DNA of 64,000 nucleotides, from positions 1 to 64,000 of the forward strand of contig NZ_JANUGW010000007.1 of NCBI RefSeq assembly GCF_024753285.1, in the 5' to 3' direction. The notes under the pieces are model-generated. The model searched no databases. It had not been told where the DNA came from and was given only the letters and a program-made list of their open reading frames with translations. This stretch comes from Massilia pinisoli (GTDB lineage Bacteria; Pseudomonadota; Gammaproteobacteria; Burkholderiales; Burkholderiaceae_D). Below, piece by piece: positions 11,504 through 19,125 of the stretch (its first letter is position 1; each line of letters starts with the position of its first letter). The position numbers and the translations under genes were made by a program.

Positions 11504-12742
11504 ATGGCCGTCAATTCCCCCCTGCCCGTCGCCGCCGAACTGAAACCCGTCGCCGGCATCGAACTCGGTTACGCCGAAGCCGGCATCAAGAAGCCGAACC
11601 GCAAGGATGTGCTGGTGATGAAGCTCGCCGAAGGGGCGACCGTCGCCGGCGTGTTCACGAAGAACCGCTTCTGCGCGGCGCCGGTCCAGGTCAGCAAGGC
11701 GAATCTGGAGGCAGTGAAGGGCGGCGGGAAGCCGATCCGCGCCCTGGTCGTCAACACGGGCAATGCGAACGCGGGCACGGGCGAGCCGGGCCTCGCGAAC
11801 GCGCAGGCCACGTGCGCGGAAGTGGCGCGCCTGCTGGGCCTCGACGCGCAGCAGGTGCTGCCGTTTTCCACGGGCGTGATCCTGGAACCGCTGCCCGTGC
11901 AAAAGATCGTCGCGGGCCTGCCGGCCGCCATCGCGAACCTGAAGGCGGATAACTGGTTCAACGCGGCGGAAGCCATCATGACGACGGACACGCAGCCGAA
12001 AGCGGCGTCGCTGACGACGACGATCGGCGGGCACGCCGTCACGATGACGGGCATCAGCAAGGGCGCCGGCATGATCAAGCCGAACATGGCCACGATGCTG
12101 GGCTATCTCGCATTCGATGCGAAGGTCGCGCAGCCGGTGCTGGACGAACTCGTGAAGTATGCGGCCGACCGCTCGTTCAACAGCATCACGATCGATGGCG
12201 ACACGTCGACCAACGATTCGTTCATCCTCGTCGCGACGGGCGCCGGTTCGCTCGTCGTCGATTCGACCGACAGCCCGGACTTCGCCGCGTTGCGGGACGC
12301 CGTCACCGGCATCTCGCGCCACCTGGCGCAGCAGATCATCCGCGACGGCGAAGGCGCCACCAAGTTCATCACGATCACGGTGGAGCAGGGCCGCGACATG
12401 GACGAGTGCCGCAAGATCGCCTACGCCATCGCCCACTCGCCGCTCGTGAAGACGGCGTTCTTCGCATCGGACCCGAATCTGGGCCGCATCCTCGCGGCCA
12501 TCGGCTACGCTGGCGTGGACGACCTCGATACGGCCAAGCTGGACCTGTACCTGGACGACGTCCTCGTCGCGAAGGCGGGCGGCCGCAACCCGGCGTACAA
12601 GGAAGAGGATGGCCAGCGCGTGATGAAGAAGGCCGAGATCCTCGTGCGCGTCGTGCTCGCGCGCGGCGAGGCCGATGCCACCGTGTGGACGTGCGACCTG
12701 TCGCACGACTACGTCTCGATCAACGCCGACTACCGTTCCTGA
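11504..12742 (+). CDS. argJ: Bifunctional ornithine acetyltransferase / N-acetylglutamate synthase
   Basis: ArgJ transfers the acetyl group from N-acetylornithine to glutamate, recycling acetate in arginine biosynthesis; bifunctional forms also use acetyl-CoA. The 412-residue precursor self-cleaves at the conserved KPNMATML motif, where Thr197 becomes the N-terminal nucleophile of the beta chain. Other conserved blocks are [18 protein letters not shown] and DGDTSTND. It leads the run argJ - DUF815 ATPase - mutT, with the next start 4 bp after its stop. Confidence 0.97.
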   Translation: MAVNSPLPVAAELKPVAGIELGYAEAGIKKPNRKDVLVMKLAEGATVAGVFTKNRFCAAPVQVSKANLEAVKGGGKPIRALVVNTGNANAGTGEPGLANAQATCAEVARLLGLDAQQVLPFSTGVILEPLPVQKIVAGLPAAIANLKADNWFNAAEAIMTTDTQPKAASLTTTIGGHAVTMTGISKGAGMIKPNMATMLGYLAFDAKVAQPVLDELVKYAADRSFNSITIDGDTSTNDSFILVATGAGSLVVDSTDSPDFAALRDAVTGISRHLAQQIIRDGEGATKFITITVEQGRDMDECRKIAYAIAHSPLVKTAFFASDPNLGRILAAIGYAGVDDLDTAKLDLYLDDVLVAKAGGRNPAYKEEDGQRVMKKAEILVRVVLARGEADATVWTCDLSHDYVSINADYRS

Positions 12743-12746
12743 TTCG

Positions 12747-13652
12747 ATGAACCAGCTGGAGAATTTCCTGCACCGCGCCGAGGCCCTGCTGGCGCGCGTG
12801 GAGGCGTTATTGCCGCCCGCCGCGCCGCGCGATCCGGATTTCCGTCACGGCTACGCGTACCGCTGGCGCAAGCGGCCGGGCGCGGGCAACGTCAAGTATC
12901 TGCAGGCCGTGACGCATCCATCGCACATCCGCCTCGACGACCTGCAGCACATCGGCCAACAGAAGGAACAGATCGAGCAGAACACGCGCCAGTTCGTGGG
13001 CAAGCGTCCCGCGAACAACGTGCTGCTGACGGGCGCGCGCGGCACGGGCAAATCGTCGCTGATCAAGGCGTGCCTGAACCAGTTCGCGCCGCAGGGCCTG
13101 CGCCTGATCGAAGTCGACAAGGCCGACCTCGCGGACCTGCCGGACATCGTCGATCTCGTGGCGGGCCGCCCGGAGCGTTTCGTCATCTTCTGCGACGACC
13201 TCAGTTTCGAAGAGGGCGAAGCGGGCTACAAGGCGCTGAAGGTGGCGCTGGACGGCAGCATCGCGGCGCAGTCGGACAATGTGCTGATCTACGCAACGTC
13301 GAACCGCCGGCACCTGATGCCGGAAAAATTCTCGGACAACGACGGCTACAAGCACGTGGCCGACGACGACCTGCACCCGGCCGAGACGGTCGAGGAAAAG
13401 ATCTCGCTGTCGGAGCGCTTCGGCCTGTGGCTGTCGTTCTATCCGTTCCGCCAGGACGACTACCTGGACATCGTCGGCCACTGGCTGACGAGCTTCGGTT
13501 GCACGCCGGCGCAGATCGCGGCCGCGCGCGGCGACGCGCTGCGCTGGGCGCTGGGCCGCGGCTCGCGCTCGGGCCGCGTCGCGTGGCAGTTCGCGAAGGA
13601 CTACGCGGGCAAGCTGCCGCCCGCACCTGCTCAGGAACAGGTCGATGTCTGA
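12747..13652 (+). CDS. DUF815 family AAA-type ATPase
   Basis: This 301-residue ATPase has Walker A GARGTGKS at residues 96-103, Walker B-like FVIFCDDLSF and a sensor-like YATSNRRHLMPE. An N-terminal helical arm (about 1-60) precedes the ATPase core. The family is widespread in proteobacteria and its precise role is unknown. The ATG at 12747 is 4 bp after argJ, and the stop overlaps the mutT start by 8 bp, so the three genes are probably one transcript. Confidence 0.9.
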   Translation: MNQLENFLHRAEALLARVEALLPPAAPRDPDFRHGYAYRWRKRPGAGNVKYLQAVTHPSHIRLDDLQHIGQQKEQIEQNTRQFVGKRPANNVLLTGARGTGKSSLIKACLNQFAPQGLRLIEVDKADLADLPDIVDLVAGRPERFVIFCDDLSFEEGEAGYKALKVALDGSIAAQSDNVLIYATSNRRHLMPEKFSDNDGYKHVADDDLHPAETVEEKISLSERFGLWLSFYPFRQDDYLDIVGHWLTSFGCTPAQIAAARGDALRWALGRGSRSGRVAWQFAKDYAGKLPPAPAQEQVDV

Positions 13653-14064
13653 GAAGAAGCCGGTCGATGTGGCGGTGGGCGTGCTGATGCGCCCGAACGG
13701 CGACGTGCTCCTCGGCCAGCGCCCGGACGGCAAGCCGTATGCCGGATACTGGGAATTCCCGGGCGGGAAGGTCGAGCCGGGAGAAGACATCTTCCACGCG
13801 CTGCAGCGCGAGTTCGTCGAAGAGCTGGGCGTGAAGGTGATCTCCGCCGAGCCCTGGTGCTGCGTCGAACACGTGTACGAGCACGCGCACGTGCGCCTGT
13901 ACTTCTACATCAGCCGCGAATGGGAAGGCGAGCCGCAAAGCCTGGAAGGGCAGGCGTTCGCGTGGCAGGGCGCGTATGCCGTCAGTCCGTTGCTGCCGGC
14001 GACGATTCCGTTGCTCGAGTGGCTGGATCAGGTACGGTATGCGGGGCGCGACGAGGCTGCTTGA
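13645..14064 (+). CDS. mutT: MutT-type Nudix hydrolase, 8-oxo-dGTP diphosphatase
   Basis: MutT hydrolyses 8-oxo-dGTP to the monophosphate and so prevents A-to-C transversions. The complete Nudix box spans residues 41-63 (starting GKVEPGE and ending REFVEELGV), with the metal-binding Glu56, Glu59 and Glu60. The fragment RPDGKPYAGYWEFPGGK is characteristic of MutT within the superfamily. The length of 139 residues is normal, without the C-terminal ThiE-like extension of some Burkholderiales forms. Confidence 0.92.
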   Translation: MSEKKPVDVAVGVLMRPNGDVLLGQRPDGKPYAGYWEFPGGKVEPGEDIFHALQREFVEELGVKVISAEPWCCVEHVYEHAHVRLYFYISREWEGEPQSLEGQAFAWQGAYAVSPLLPATIPLLEWLDQVRYAGRDEAA

Positions 14065-14088
14065 GCCTCGTGCGCCGACACGAAACGC

Positions 14089-14631
14089 TCATGCCAGCCA
14101 GTGGATCACCACGTCACCGCGCGCGGCCGCATCCGTATAGAACCGCTGCAACGCCGAGTAGTAACTGAGCAGATACTCGAGCCCCTCTGCCCCTTCCTCT
14201 GCCCAGATGGCGGGGTAGATGTTCTTCTCTTCCACCGCGTCCGGATCGTACCGTTGCGCCAACGTCTCCGGCGCGAGCGCGGCCAGCGCTTGCGCGACAG
14301 TTTTGACCTCGTCCGGAGTCAGATAGCGAGCCGGTCCATAATCGAGATCCGGTCCGATTTCGGTTCCATCGAGAATCGCCAGCGATAACGGTGGTTCGCC
14401 GCCCACGGGGTCACCCGTCAGCAGGTAATGCAGGCCCTGCCAGGCTTTGCCCAGATTCATGGAATTCAGCGGCTCGCTATCGTTGTCCGGATACAGCAGC
14501 GCTTCGACCATGTCGGGGTCTTCCAGAAATTGCCCAAGCGTTTGTGGTGTACGCCACGCCCGATACCATCCGTATAAAACTGTTGCGACATCGAGTCGAA
14601 ACTGACTAGAGACCCGGGCCCTCGTCGCCAT
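14089..14631 (-). CDS. DUF1877 (YfbM-like) family protein
   Basis: This 180-residue protein has the DUF1877 features FLEDPDMVEALLYPDND, then LGKAWQGLHYLLTGDP, the conserved GPARYLTPDEVKTVAQAL and a C-terminal LLSYYSALQRFYTDAAARG. Function of the family is unknown. I place the start at the ATG at 14631, because upstream codons would overlap the leader and beginning of the divergent protease gene. It shares a 91-bp divergent promoter region with the RiPP-like operon. Confidence 0.8.
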   Translation of the reverse strand: MATRARVSSQFRLDVATVLYGWYRAWRTPQTLGQFLEDPDMVEALLYPDNDSEPLNSMNLGKAWQGLHYLLTGDPVGGEPPLSLAILDGTEIGPDLDYGPARYLTPDEVKTVAQALAALAPETLAQRYDPDAVEEKNIYPAIWAEEGAEGLEYLLSYYSALQRFYTDAAARGDVVIHWLA

Positions 14632-14722
14632 TGCTGCTATCGGACTGGACACGGCGTGCAAACCTGCTAACCTTCTAACCTGACTGCCTGTAGCACCCCT
14701 CCGATTACCAAAAGGAATCGCG

Positions 14723-15523
14723 ATGACGGGTCTGGACCTCACCATGCAGCGCGAGTTGCTGTACGCGCGGCTGGGTTTCCCGCGACTGCTGCGGGCACAG
14801 TGTGCGATGCGTGCCGCCACTGTCGCGTTGCTGGATGGTCCCGTCGACGCGACGGCGCCTCACTTTGCGCGCGTCTCGGCCGTCGCTCAGGGCGACCTCG
14901 CGTGGACGCAGACACCGTCCGACCACGCGACGGCCATGGCATCGCTGCTCGTGGTTCCGGGCGCGGACGACCGCATCCACCTGCTGTGCTGGCCCACGCT
15001 CGGCGACGCGCATGCAGCGGGCGCGCGCTGTGCGCAGCACCTGCAGCAAGCCTGCGCGGCGCGGCCCGACTTCATCCTGCTGGGCTTCGAATTCCTCGGT
15101 ACGGCGCCCAGCTTCCTGCAGGCTGCAATGGCCGCGCTCGATACTGCACACGCTGCCGGCATACCCGTACTGGCGCCCGCCGGTAACCATGGCGGCGCCA
15201 TCACCCATCCCTTGTATGCGCACCCGGCACTGGTGCCCGTCACCACGCCCGGCAGCGCCTGGGGTCCGCAGGCCGCACGGGGCATCGGCGCCCCGGGCGA
15301 CGCAGTGCCGGTGGTGCTGGCCGGTGGACGCGCCACGACCGCGGCCGGCACCAGCTTCGCCGCGGCGCTGGCGGGCGCCGCGCTCGCGTCACTTGCGGCA
15401 CGCTGTCCCTTGCCCGCTACCCACCTGTGTGCCGCGCTGCGTCGCGGTACCGGCCCGGCCACCCGCACCTTGCCGCCCGACCTCGACGTCTGGCGTGCAT
15501 TCCAGCATTTGCCCCCGTCCTGA
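14723..15523 (+). CDS. Subtilisin-like serine protease (PatA/PatG-type), first gene of RiPP-like operon
   Basis: This 266-residue S8-type protease domain has no signal peptide, so it should act in the cytoplasm. The triad is readable: Asp38 in VALLDGPVD, His68 in SDHATAMASLL and Ser211 in AGTSFAAALAGA, with oxyanion Asn155 in PAGNHGG. HAT replaces the usual HGT, and the Pro that normally follows GTSxA is missing. Together with the PatG-like domain encoded next door, this points to the cyanobactin-type maturation proteases that cut a leader or follower from a peptide. The start at ATG 14723 has AAAGGAA upstream. The next gene begins 12 bp after the stop. It could instead be a regulatory or pseudo-protease, but all catalytic residues are present. 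Confidence 0.7.
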   Translation: MTGLDLTMQRELLYARLGFPRLLRAQCAMRAATVALLDGPVDATAPHFARVSAVAQGDLAWTQTPSDHATAMASLLVVPGADDRIHLLCWPTLGDAHAAGARCAQHLQQACAARPDFILLGFEFLGTAPSFLQAAMAALDTAHAAGIPVLAPAGNHGGAITHPLYAHPALVPVTTPGSAWGPQAARGIGAPGDAVPVVLAGGRATTAAGTSFAAALAGAALASLAARCPLPATHLCAALRRGTGPATRTLPPDLDVWRAFQHLPPS

Positions 15524-15535
15524 AAGGAAGCCATC

Positions 15536-16456
15536 ATGACCGAAGCCGCTCCGGACCACATCAGCGCGCCGCCCGCCCCAGCCCACGCGCCTTGCCCCAG
15601 CTGTGCCGCAGCACAGGCGGGCGCGCCGCCGCAGCAGTACGTGTACGCGCTTGGCCGGATCGAGGTGCGCTTCCCGTCGCTGGGTCTGGAGCGCGAGTAC
15701 CAGCAGCGCGAACGTGCGTTGGGGCACGCGCCGGGCGGTCGGCTTGCGCGCCTGTGCGCGGTACTGGAAAAAAATCCGCACCTGGCCGCGCAAGCCTGCT
15801 ACCTGTTCACCGTGGGCGGCAGCCCCGCCTACATCCTGGCGCCGGCCGGCAATTACCTGCGCGGCGCCCTGTTCGAGGCATTGGCTGCCGGCGAAGCCCA
15901 GGACGCTTATGCCGTGGCGGTCGGGCGGCTCGGACCGATGGCGCCGCCGCAGGCATGCGGCGGCGTGCTGGCCCCGGTGCTCCTGGTCGACCAGCTGTAC
16001 ACGTTCCGGCTCGACGAGTGGAGCGGCACGCTGACGCACACGCTGGACGCGGCGCTGAAGGACCGGGACATCCCCGTGGACGCCTTCACGGAAACCGCGC
16101 GCGCCCTGTTCAACCGCATCGTCCAGTCGACCGAGAACGTCGGCGCGACCGACGTGCACCGCGCGCTGAACTACCTGATCATGCAGCACCCGGGCATCTT
16201 CCTGGCGGCCGCCGAGAAGCGCGAACGGCACGTGCTGGAGCGCATCGAGACGCGGCTCGTGCAGGGCGTGTCCGCCCGGCGCCAAGTGGCGGTGATCCTC
16301 GGCTTCACGGAACGTTCCACCGGCATCACGGAGCGCATGTTCACCCGCGTCGACATCACCGAGGAATGGCCGTTCGTCTCCGATGCGGATGGCGAGCGCG
16401 GTCCGCTCGGGCTGCAGCCGTGGCTGGAAAACTCGATGCTGGGCATGCCGCTATGA
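15536..16456 (+). CDS. Stand-alone PatG-like domain protein
   Basis: This 306-residue soluble protein opens with a CPSC pair (Cys20, Cys23) and then YVYALGRIEVRFPSLGLE (residues 35-52), a block I associate with the PatG-type accessory domain found after the protease domain in cyanobactin-like maturation proteins. A further block, ACYLFTVGGSPAYILAPAGN, fits the same family. Here it is not fused to a protease; the protease is the separate gene upstream. Its stop overlaps the next start as ATGA. In PatG the accessory regions have no settled catalytic role, so a substrate-presenting or scaffold function is an inference. Family identity should be tested with a profile search. Confidence 0.55.
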   Translation: MTEAAPDHISAPPAPAHAPCPSCAAAQAGAPPQQYVYALGRIEVRFPSLGLEREYQQRERALGHAPGGRLARLCAVLEKNPHLAAQACYLFTVGGSPAYILAPAGNYLRGALFEALAAGEAQDAYAVAVGRLGPMAPPQACGGVLAPVLLVDQLYTFRLDEWSGTLTHTLDAALKDRDIPVDAFTETARALFNRIVQSTENVGATDVHRALNYLIMQHPGIFLAAAEKRERHVLERIETRLVQGVSARRQVAVILGFTERSTGITERMFTRVDITEEWPFVSDADGERGPLGLQPWLENSMLGMPL

Positions 16457-17367
16457 CCCTCCTGCCGCCGCTCCTGCCCGCGGCGGTGCTCGCGCTGTTG
16501 GGCGAATCCGCCGCGAACGTGGAATACAGCATCGATCACCGCCAGGGCGTGCAGGGCATCACGGTGCCGCTGCGCGGCGACGTGGGAACGGCGCTGGCCC
16601 GCGTCGCGGCGGCGGCACGGCTGCCCGGGACGTGGCTGTCCACCGTGCAGCGGCTCATCGCGGCCATGCTGCCGAACGCCATCCTGCTGCGCATCGACAC
16701 GGACGGCCGCCGCATCGGCGCGCTGACCGCCTACCTGCGCTTTCCACAAGAGCCGGCCGCGCCTGCGCTGCAGGCCCTGCTCGGTGCGACGTCGCGTCTG
16801 CAGGTACGGCCCGACACGCTCGCCGCGCTGGCGCAGGCACTGGGCTGTCCCGGCGCCCGCGGCATTGGCATCCGGACCGGTGCCGAGGGCGACCAACGCC
16901 TGGCGGTGTATTTCCGCGTCGAGCGCGACGTGCATGGGTTCGGCGCCGCCGCGCTGCAGCAGCTGGCCGGCGCACTCGGCTGGCCCGACGATGCCTGCGG
17001 CCCCATCGCCCGCGACTTGCGCGCGCTGCATCCCGGTGGCAGCGTCGGCGTGATCGGCGTCGACGTCGCGGACGACGGGGACATCGCCGCCCTCAAATGC
17101 GACCCGGCCAACGTGCCGCTGGCGCGCGCGCTCACTTTCCTGCAGCAGCAGGGAGCAAGCCCGGAGCGCATCGACGCTTGTCTGTCGCTGTGCCGCGCGC
17201 TGCGCGCCCGCACGCTCAGCTACGTCGGCGTGAAATACGACCGCAGCGGCCTTGCCGGCTGGCGCCTCTATTTTTCCTATCGCCCGCACGGGGCGGCGCG
17301 CAACGGCCAGCCGGCGCTGTTGATCGACACGCCGGGCACCGCCGCGCTGCGGATGCCCCATTACTGA
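16453..17367 (+). CDS. Putative ABBA-fold prenyltransferase-like protein
   Basis: I do not recognise this 304-residue protein by overall sequence. It contains five similar beta-hairpin segments at about 55-60 residue spacing: near 22-42 (YSIDHRQGVQGITVPLRG), 76-99 (LLRIDTDGRRIGALTAYLRF), 136-158 (GIGIRTGAEGDQRLAVYFRV), 198-218 (GVIGVDVADDGDIAALK) and 256-279 (YVGVKYDRSGLAGWRLYFSY). Helical stretches separate them. Five alpha-beta-beta-alpha repeats closing a barrel is the architecture of ABBA prenyltransferases, which include the cyanobactin PatF/TruF/LynF group; PatF also ends with a WVGV...RLYYY-type strand pair. It starts at ATG 16453 within the upstream stop. A prenyl-transfer role is an inference from the repeat pattern and the context. 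Confidence 0.45.
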   Translation: MTLLPPLLPAAVLALLGESAANVEYSIDHRQGVQGITVPLRGDVGTALARVAAAARLPGTWLSTVQRLIAAMLPNAILLRIDTDGRRIGALTAYLRFPQEPAAPALQALLGATSRLQVRPDTLAALAQALGCPGARGIGIRTGAEGDQRLAVYFRVERDVHGFGAAALQQLAGALGWPDDACGPIARDLRALHPGGSVGVIGVDVADDGDIAALKCDPANVPLARALTFLQQQGASPERIDACLSLCRALRARTLSYVGVKYDRSGLAGWRLYFSYRPHGAARNGQPALLIDTPGTAALRMPHY

Positions 17368-17393
17368 ACCCTGACCCACACGAGGAGATTGCC

Positions 17394-17636
17394 ATGCTGC
17401 CCGGTTTTACTGCCCTGTCCGATACCCCGCCGCCGATTGCGGCCGCCGGCGCCTGGGACACGCCCAGCGGCGAAGATTGTCGCTTCGCGCGCACCGATAC
17501 GTTCTGCACGGGGCTTGTCCTGTGGTGCAAGGAAGTCTTTGTATGCCGCAACAACACGATCCAGGGCTACGAGAAGACCAAGACACCCTATCCGTGCGGC
17601 ATTTGCGTGGGCATCAGCGACCCGTCGGACTGGTGA
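17394..17636 (+). CDS. Candidate RiPP precursor peptide
   Basis: This 80-residue peptide has a clear ribosome site (GAGGAG, 17382-17387) 6 bp before ATG 17394. Residues 1-28 contain no Cys and are Pro/Ala/Asp-rich (FTALSDTPPPIAAAGAWDTP), like a leader. Residues 29-80 hold six Cys (29, 38, 45, 51, 68, 71), aromatic residues (Phe31, Phe37, Trp44, Phe49, Tyr59, Tyr66, Trp80) and a CGICVG turn. It has no hydrophobic signal peptide. Its stop codon overlaps the GTG start of the next gene (GTGA). Position inside a modification operon, small size and leader/core division make it the natural substrate of the neighbouring enzymes. It could instead be a small Cys-rich metal-binding protein. Confidence 0.6.
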   Translation: MLPGFTALSDTPPPIAAAGAWDTPSGEDCRFARTDTFCTGLVLWCKEVFVCRNNTIQGYEKTKTPYPCGICVGISDPSDW

Positions 17637-18571
17637 GAGGCCCGGCCCCCGGTCGGCTTGCCGCCGACGCCGCCGAACTGACGGTCTGTGTCGCCGATGC
17701 GCTGGCGCGGCGCCAGCACGGTGACGGCTTCTGGCGCGAGTTCGCGCTGCAGCCCGGTGCGTCCGAGTCCTGGAGCACGGCCTGGATCGCATGGTGCCTG
17801 GCACACGCAGGCCAGACGCCGGCACTGCGCCACGCGCTGCAACAGGCGACGCGCGCGCTGCTCGGCTGCGCCCGCCCGCAAGGCTGGGGCTACAACCGCG
17901 TCACCGGCTGCGACGCGGACAGCACCGCCTGGACGACGCTGCTGCTCGCCACGACGGCCCCCGCGCGCGCGCGCGCGGCCGTGCACGCCCTGCTGCGCTA
18001 CGTGGACCCGGCCGGCAACGCGCACACGTTCGACGAGCCGCGCTTCGGCGACTGGTGCGATGCGCATGCGGAAGTGACGGCCGTCGCCTTGCTGGCCCTG
18101 CGCGCGGCCGGGTGCGCGCCGTCCACGCTGGCGCCGCTGCGTGCCGCGCTGTGCGCACGCGCGCCGGTGCCGTTCTGGTGGGAGACGGCCGCGTATGGCC
18201 ACGCCTGGCGGGCGGTCGCGCTGGCCGGCACGGGCGGGGTGCCGCCTGCCGTGCTCGAAGAACTGGACACGTGGCTGCTGGGGCAGGGCGGACGCGACGC
18301 GAGCGTGTTCGACCATGCACTGCAGTTGCTGGCGCTGGCCAGCATTGCGCCACGGCACGCCGAACTCGCCGCGTGGCACGCACACCGCCTGCTCGCGGCG
18401 GCCACCTGCGCGGGCTGGCCGGGCAGTTGCAGCCTGCTCGTGCCGCCGCAAGGGCAGGGCGGCAACAACGACCTGCCGCGCGGCCCGCACCGCGACGACG
18501 GGACCATGACCAGCGCCCTGGCGCTGGCCGCCCTGGCACGCTGGCGTCGCAACCTGCCGGCTGCCGCATGA
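17633..18571 (+). CDS. Prenyltransferase/squalene-cyclase repeat (alpha/alpha-toroid) protein
   Basis: This 312-residue helical protein has repeats typical of the squalene-hopene cyclase/prenyltransferase toroid fold: DGFWREF...SWSTAWIAWCLA, then RPQGWGYN (81-88) and CDADSTAWTTLLLA (93-106), and HAEVTAVALLALRAAG near 145-160. DADSTA aligns with the DxDD(T)A acid motif of class II terpene cyclases, with Ser in place of the last Asp. The size is that of one barrel, about half of a full squalene-hopene cyclase. I start at GTG 17633, which overlaps the precursor stop and gives a frame without upstream overlap. The role may be cyclisation of a prenyl group or a binding scaffold; both are inferences. 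Confidence 0.55.
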   Translation: MRGPAPGRLAADAAELTVCVADALARRQHGDGFWREFALQPGASESWSTAWIAWCLAHAGQTPALRHALQQATRALLGCARPQGWGYNRVTGCDADSTAWTTLLLATTAPARARAAVHALLRYVDPAGNAHTFDEPRFGDWCDAHAEVTAVALLALRAAGCAPSTLAPLRAALCARAPVPFWWETAAYGHAWRAVALAGTGGVPPAVLEELDTWLLGQGGRDASVFDHALQLLALASIAPRHAELAAWHAHRLLAAATCAGWPGSCSLLVPPQGQGGNNDLPRGPHRDDGTMTSALALAALARWRRNLPAAA

Positions 18572-18586
18572 CGATGGAGGCATATG

Positions 18587-19120
18587 ATGCAACGCATATT
18601 CTGGAGCCCCGCCAAGCGGGTCGTCGCGATCGTCCTTCTCGGCGCGGGCCTGGCCGGTTGCCCGCTGCCACCGGGCGGCATCAAGATCGCCGTCATCCAC
18701 TACGACCAGATCGGCGCCTGTCATACGGCGACGCTACCCGACGGTACGATCACGGCACCACCGGGGCACGCGATCGTATTGTTCCGCATTAAGACGATCG
18801 ACAACACCGCGCCGCCGGTCACCTGGCAATTCAACCCTGGCGCCCTGCAGGTCAATTCGCCCTCAGATGAACAATCGAACCTCGGCAGCATGGGCGGGCC
18901 CGTGACCGTACCCGCGAACGGCATCGTCACGGTGAACCGGCCGGTCGGGATCATGGTCGGCGGCACCGTCAATGCGGACGGGTCGGATGCGGCGACCTAC
19001 AACTACACGCTGCTGTACCCGAATGTGCCGCCGGCACCGGGCACGATCAGCGTGAACGACACGCGGGACATCCACAATTTCCCATGGAACCCGAACTGTA
19101 ATGCGCTGATCGGCGGCTGA
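18587..19120 (+). CDS. Lipoprotein of unknown function, last gene of RiPP-like operon
   Basis: This 177-residue protein has a lipoprotein signal: positive start, hydrophobic core VVAIVLLGAGLAG and lipobox LAGC with Cys25. The rest is beta-rich and Pro/Gly/Asn-rich without recognised motifs, plus two further Cys residues. The GGAGG at 18576-18580 is best spaced for the second ATG, at 18587, rather than 18584. It follows the toroid gene by 15 bp in the same direction, so it probably belongs to the transcript. It could be a binding, export or self-protection component at the envelope; the sequence does not say which. Confidence 0.65.
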   Translation: MQRIFWSPAKRVVAIVLLGAGLAGCPLPPGGIKIAVIHYDQIGACHTATLPDGTITAPPGHAIVLFRIKTIDNTAPPVTWQFNPGALQVNSPSDEQSNLGSMGGPVTVPANGIVTVNRPVGIMVGGTVNADGSDAATYNYTLLYPNVPPAPGTISVNDTRDIHNFPWNPNCNALIGG

Positions 19121-19125
19121 CGGAT

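Noticed and set aside
14089-14820. Longer start for the DUF1877 gene
   Set aside because: The extra 63 codons overlap the beginning of the protease gene and carry Arg/Ser-rich sequence unlike the family; the start at 14631 fits DUF1877.
14723-19120. Interpretation of the operon as a lanthipeptide or thiopeptide cluster
   Set aside because: There is no LanB/LanC/LanM, YcaO or radical-SAM protein; the toroid protein lacks the LanC zinc ligands in recognisable form.
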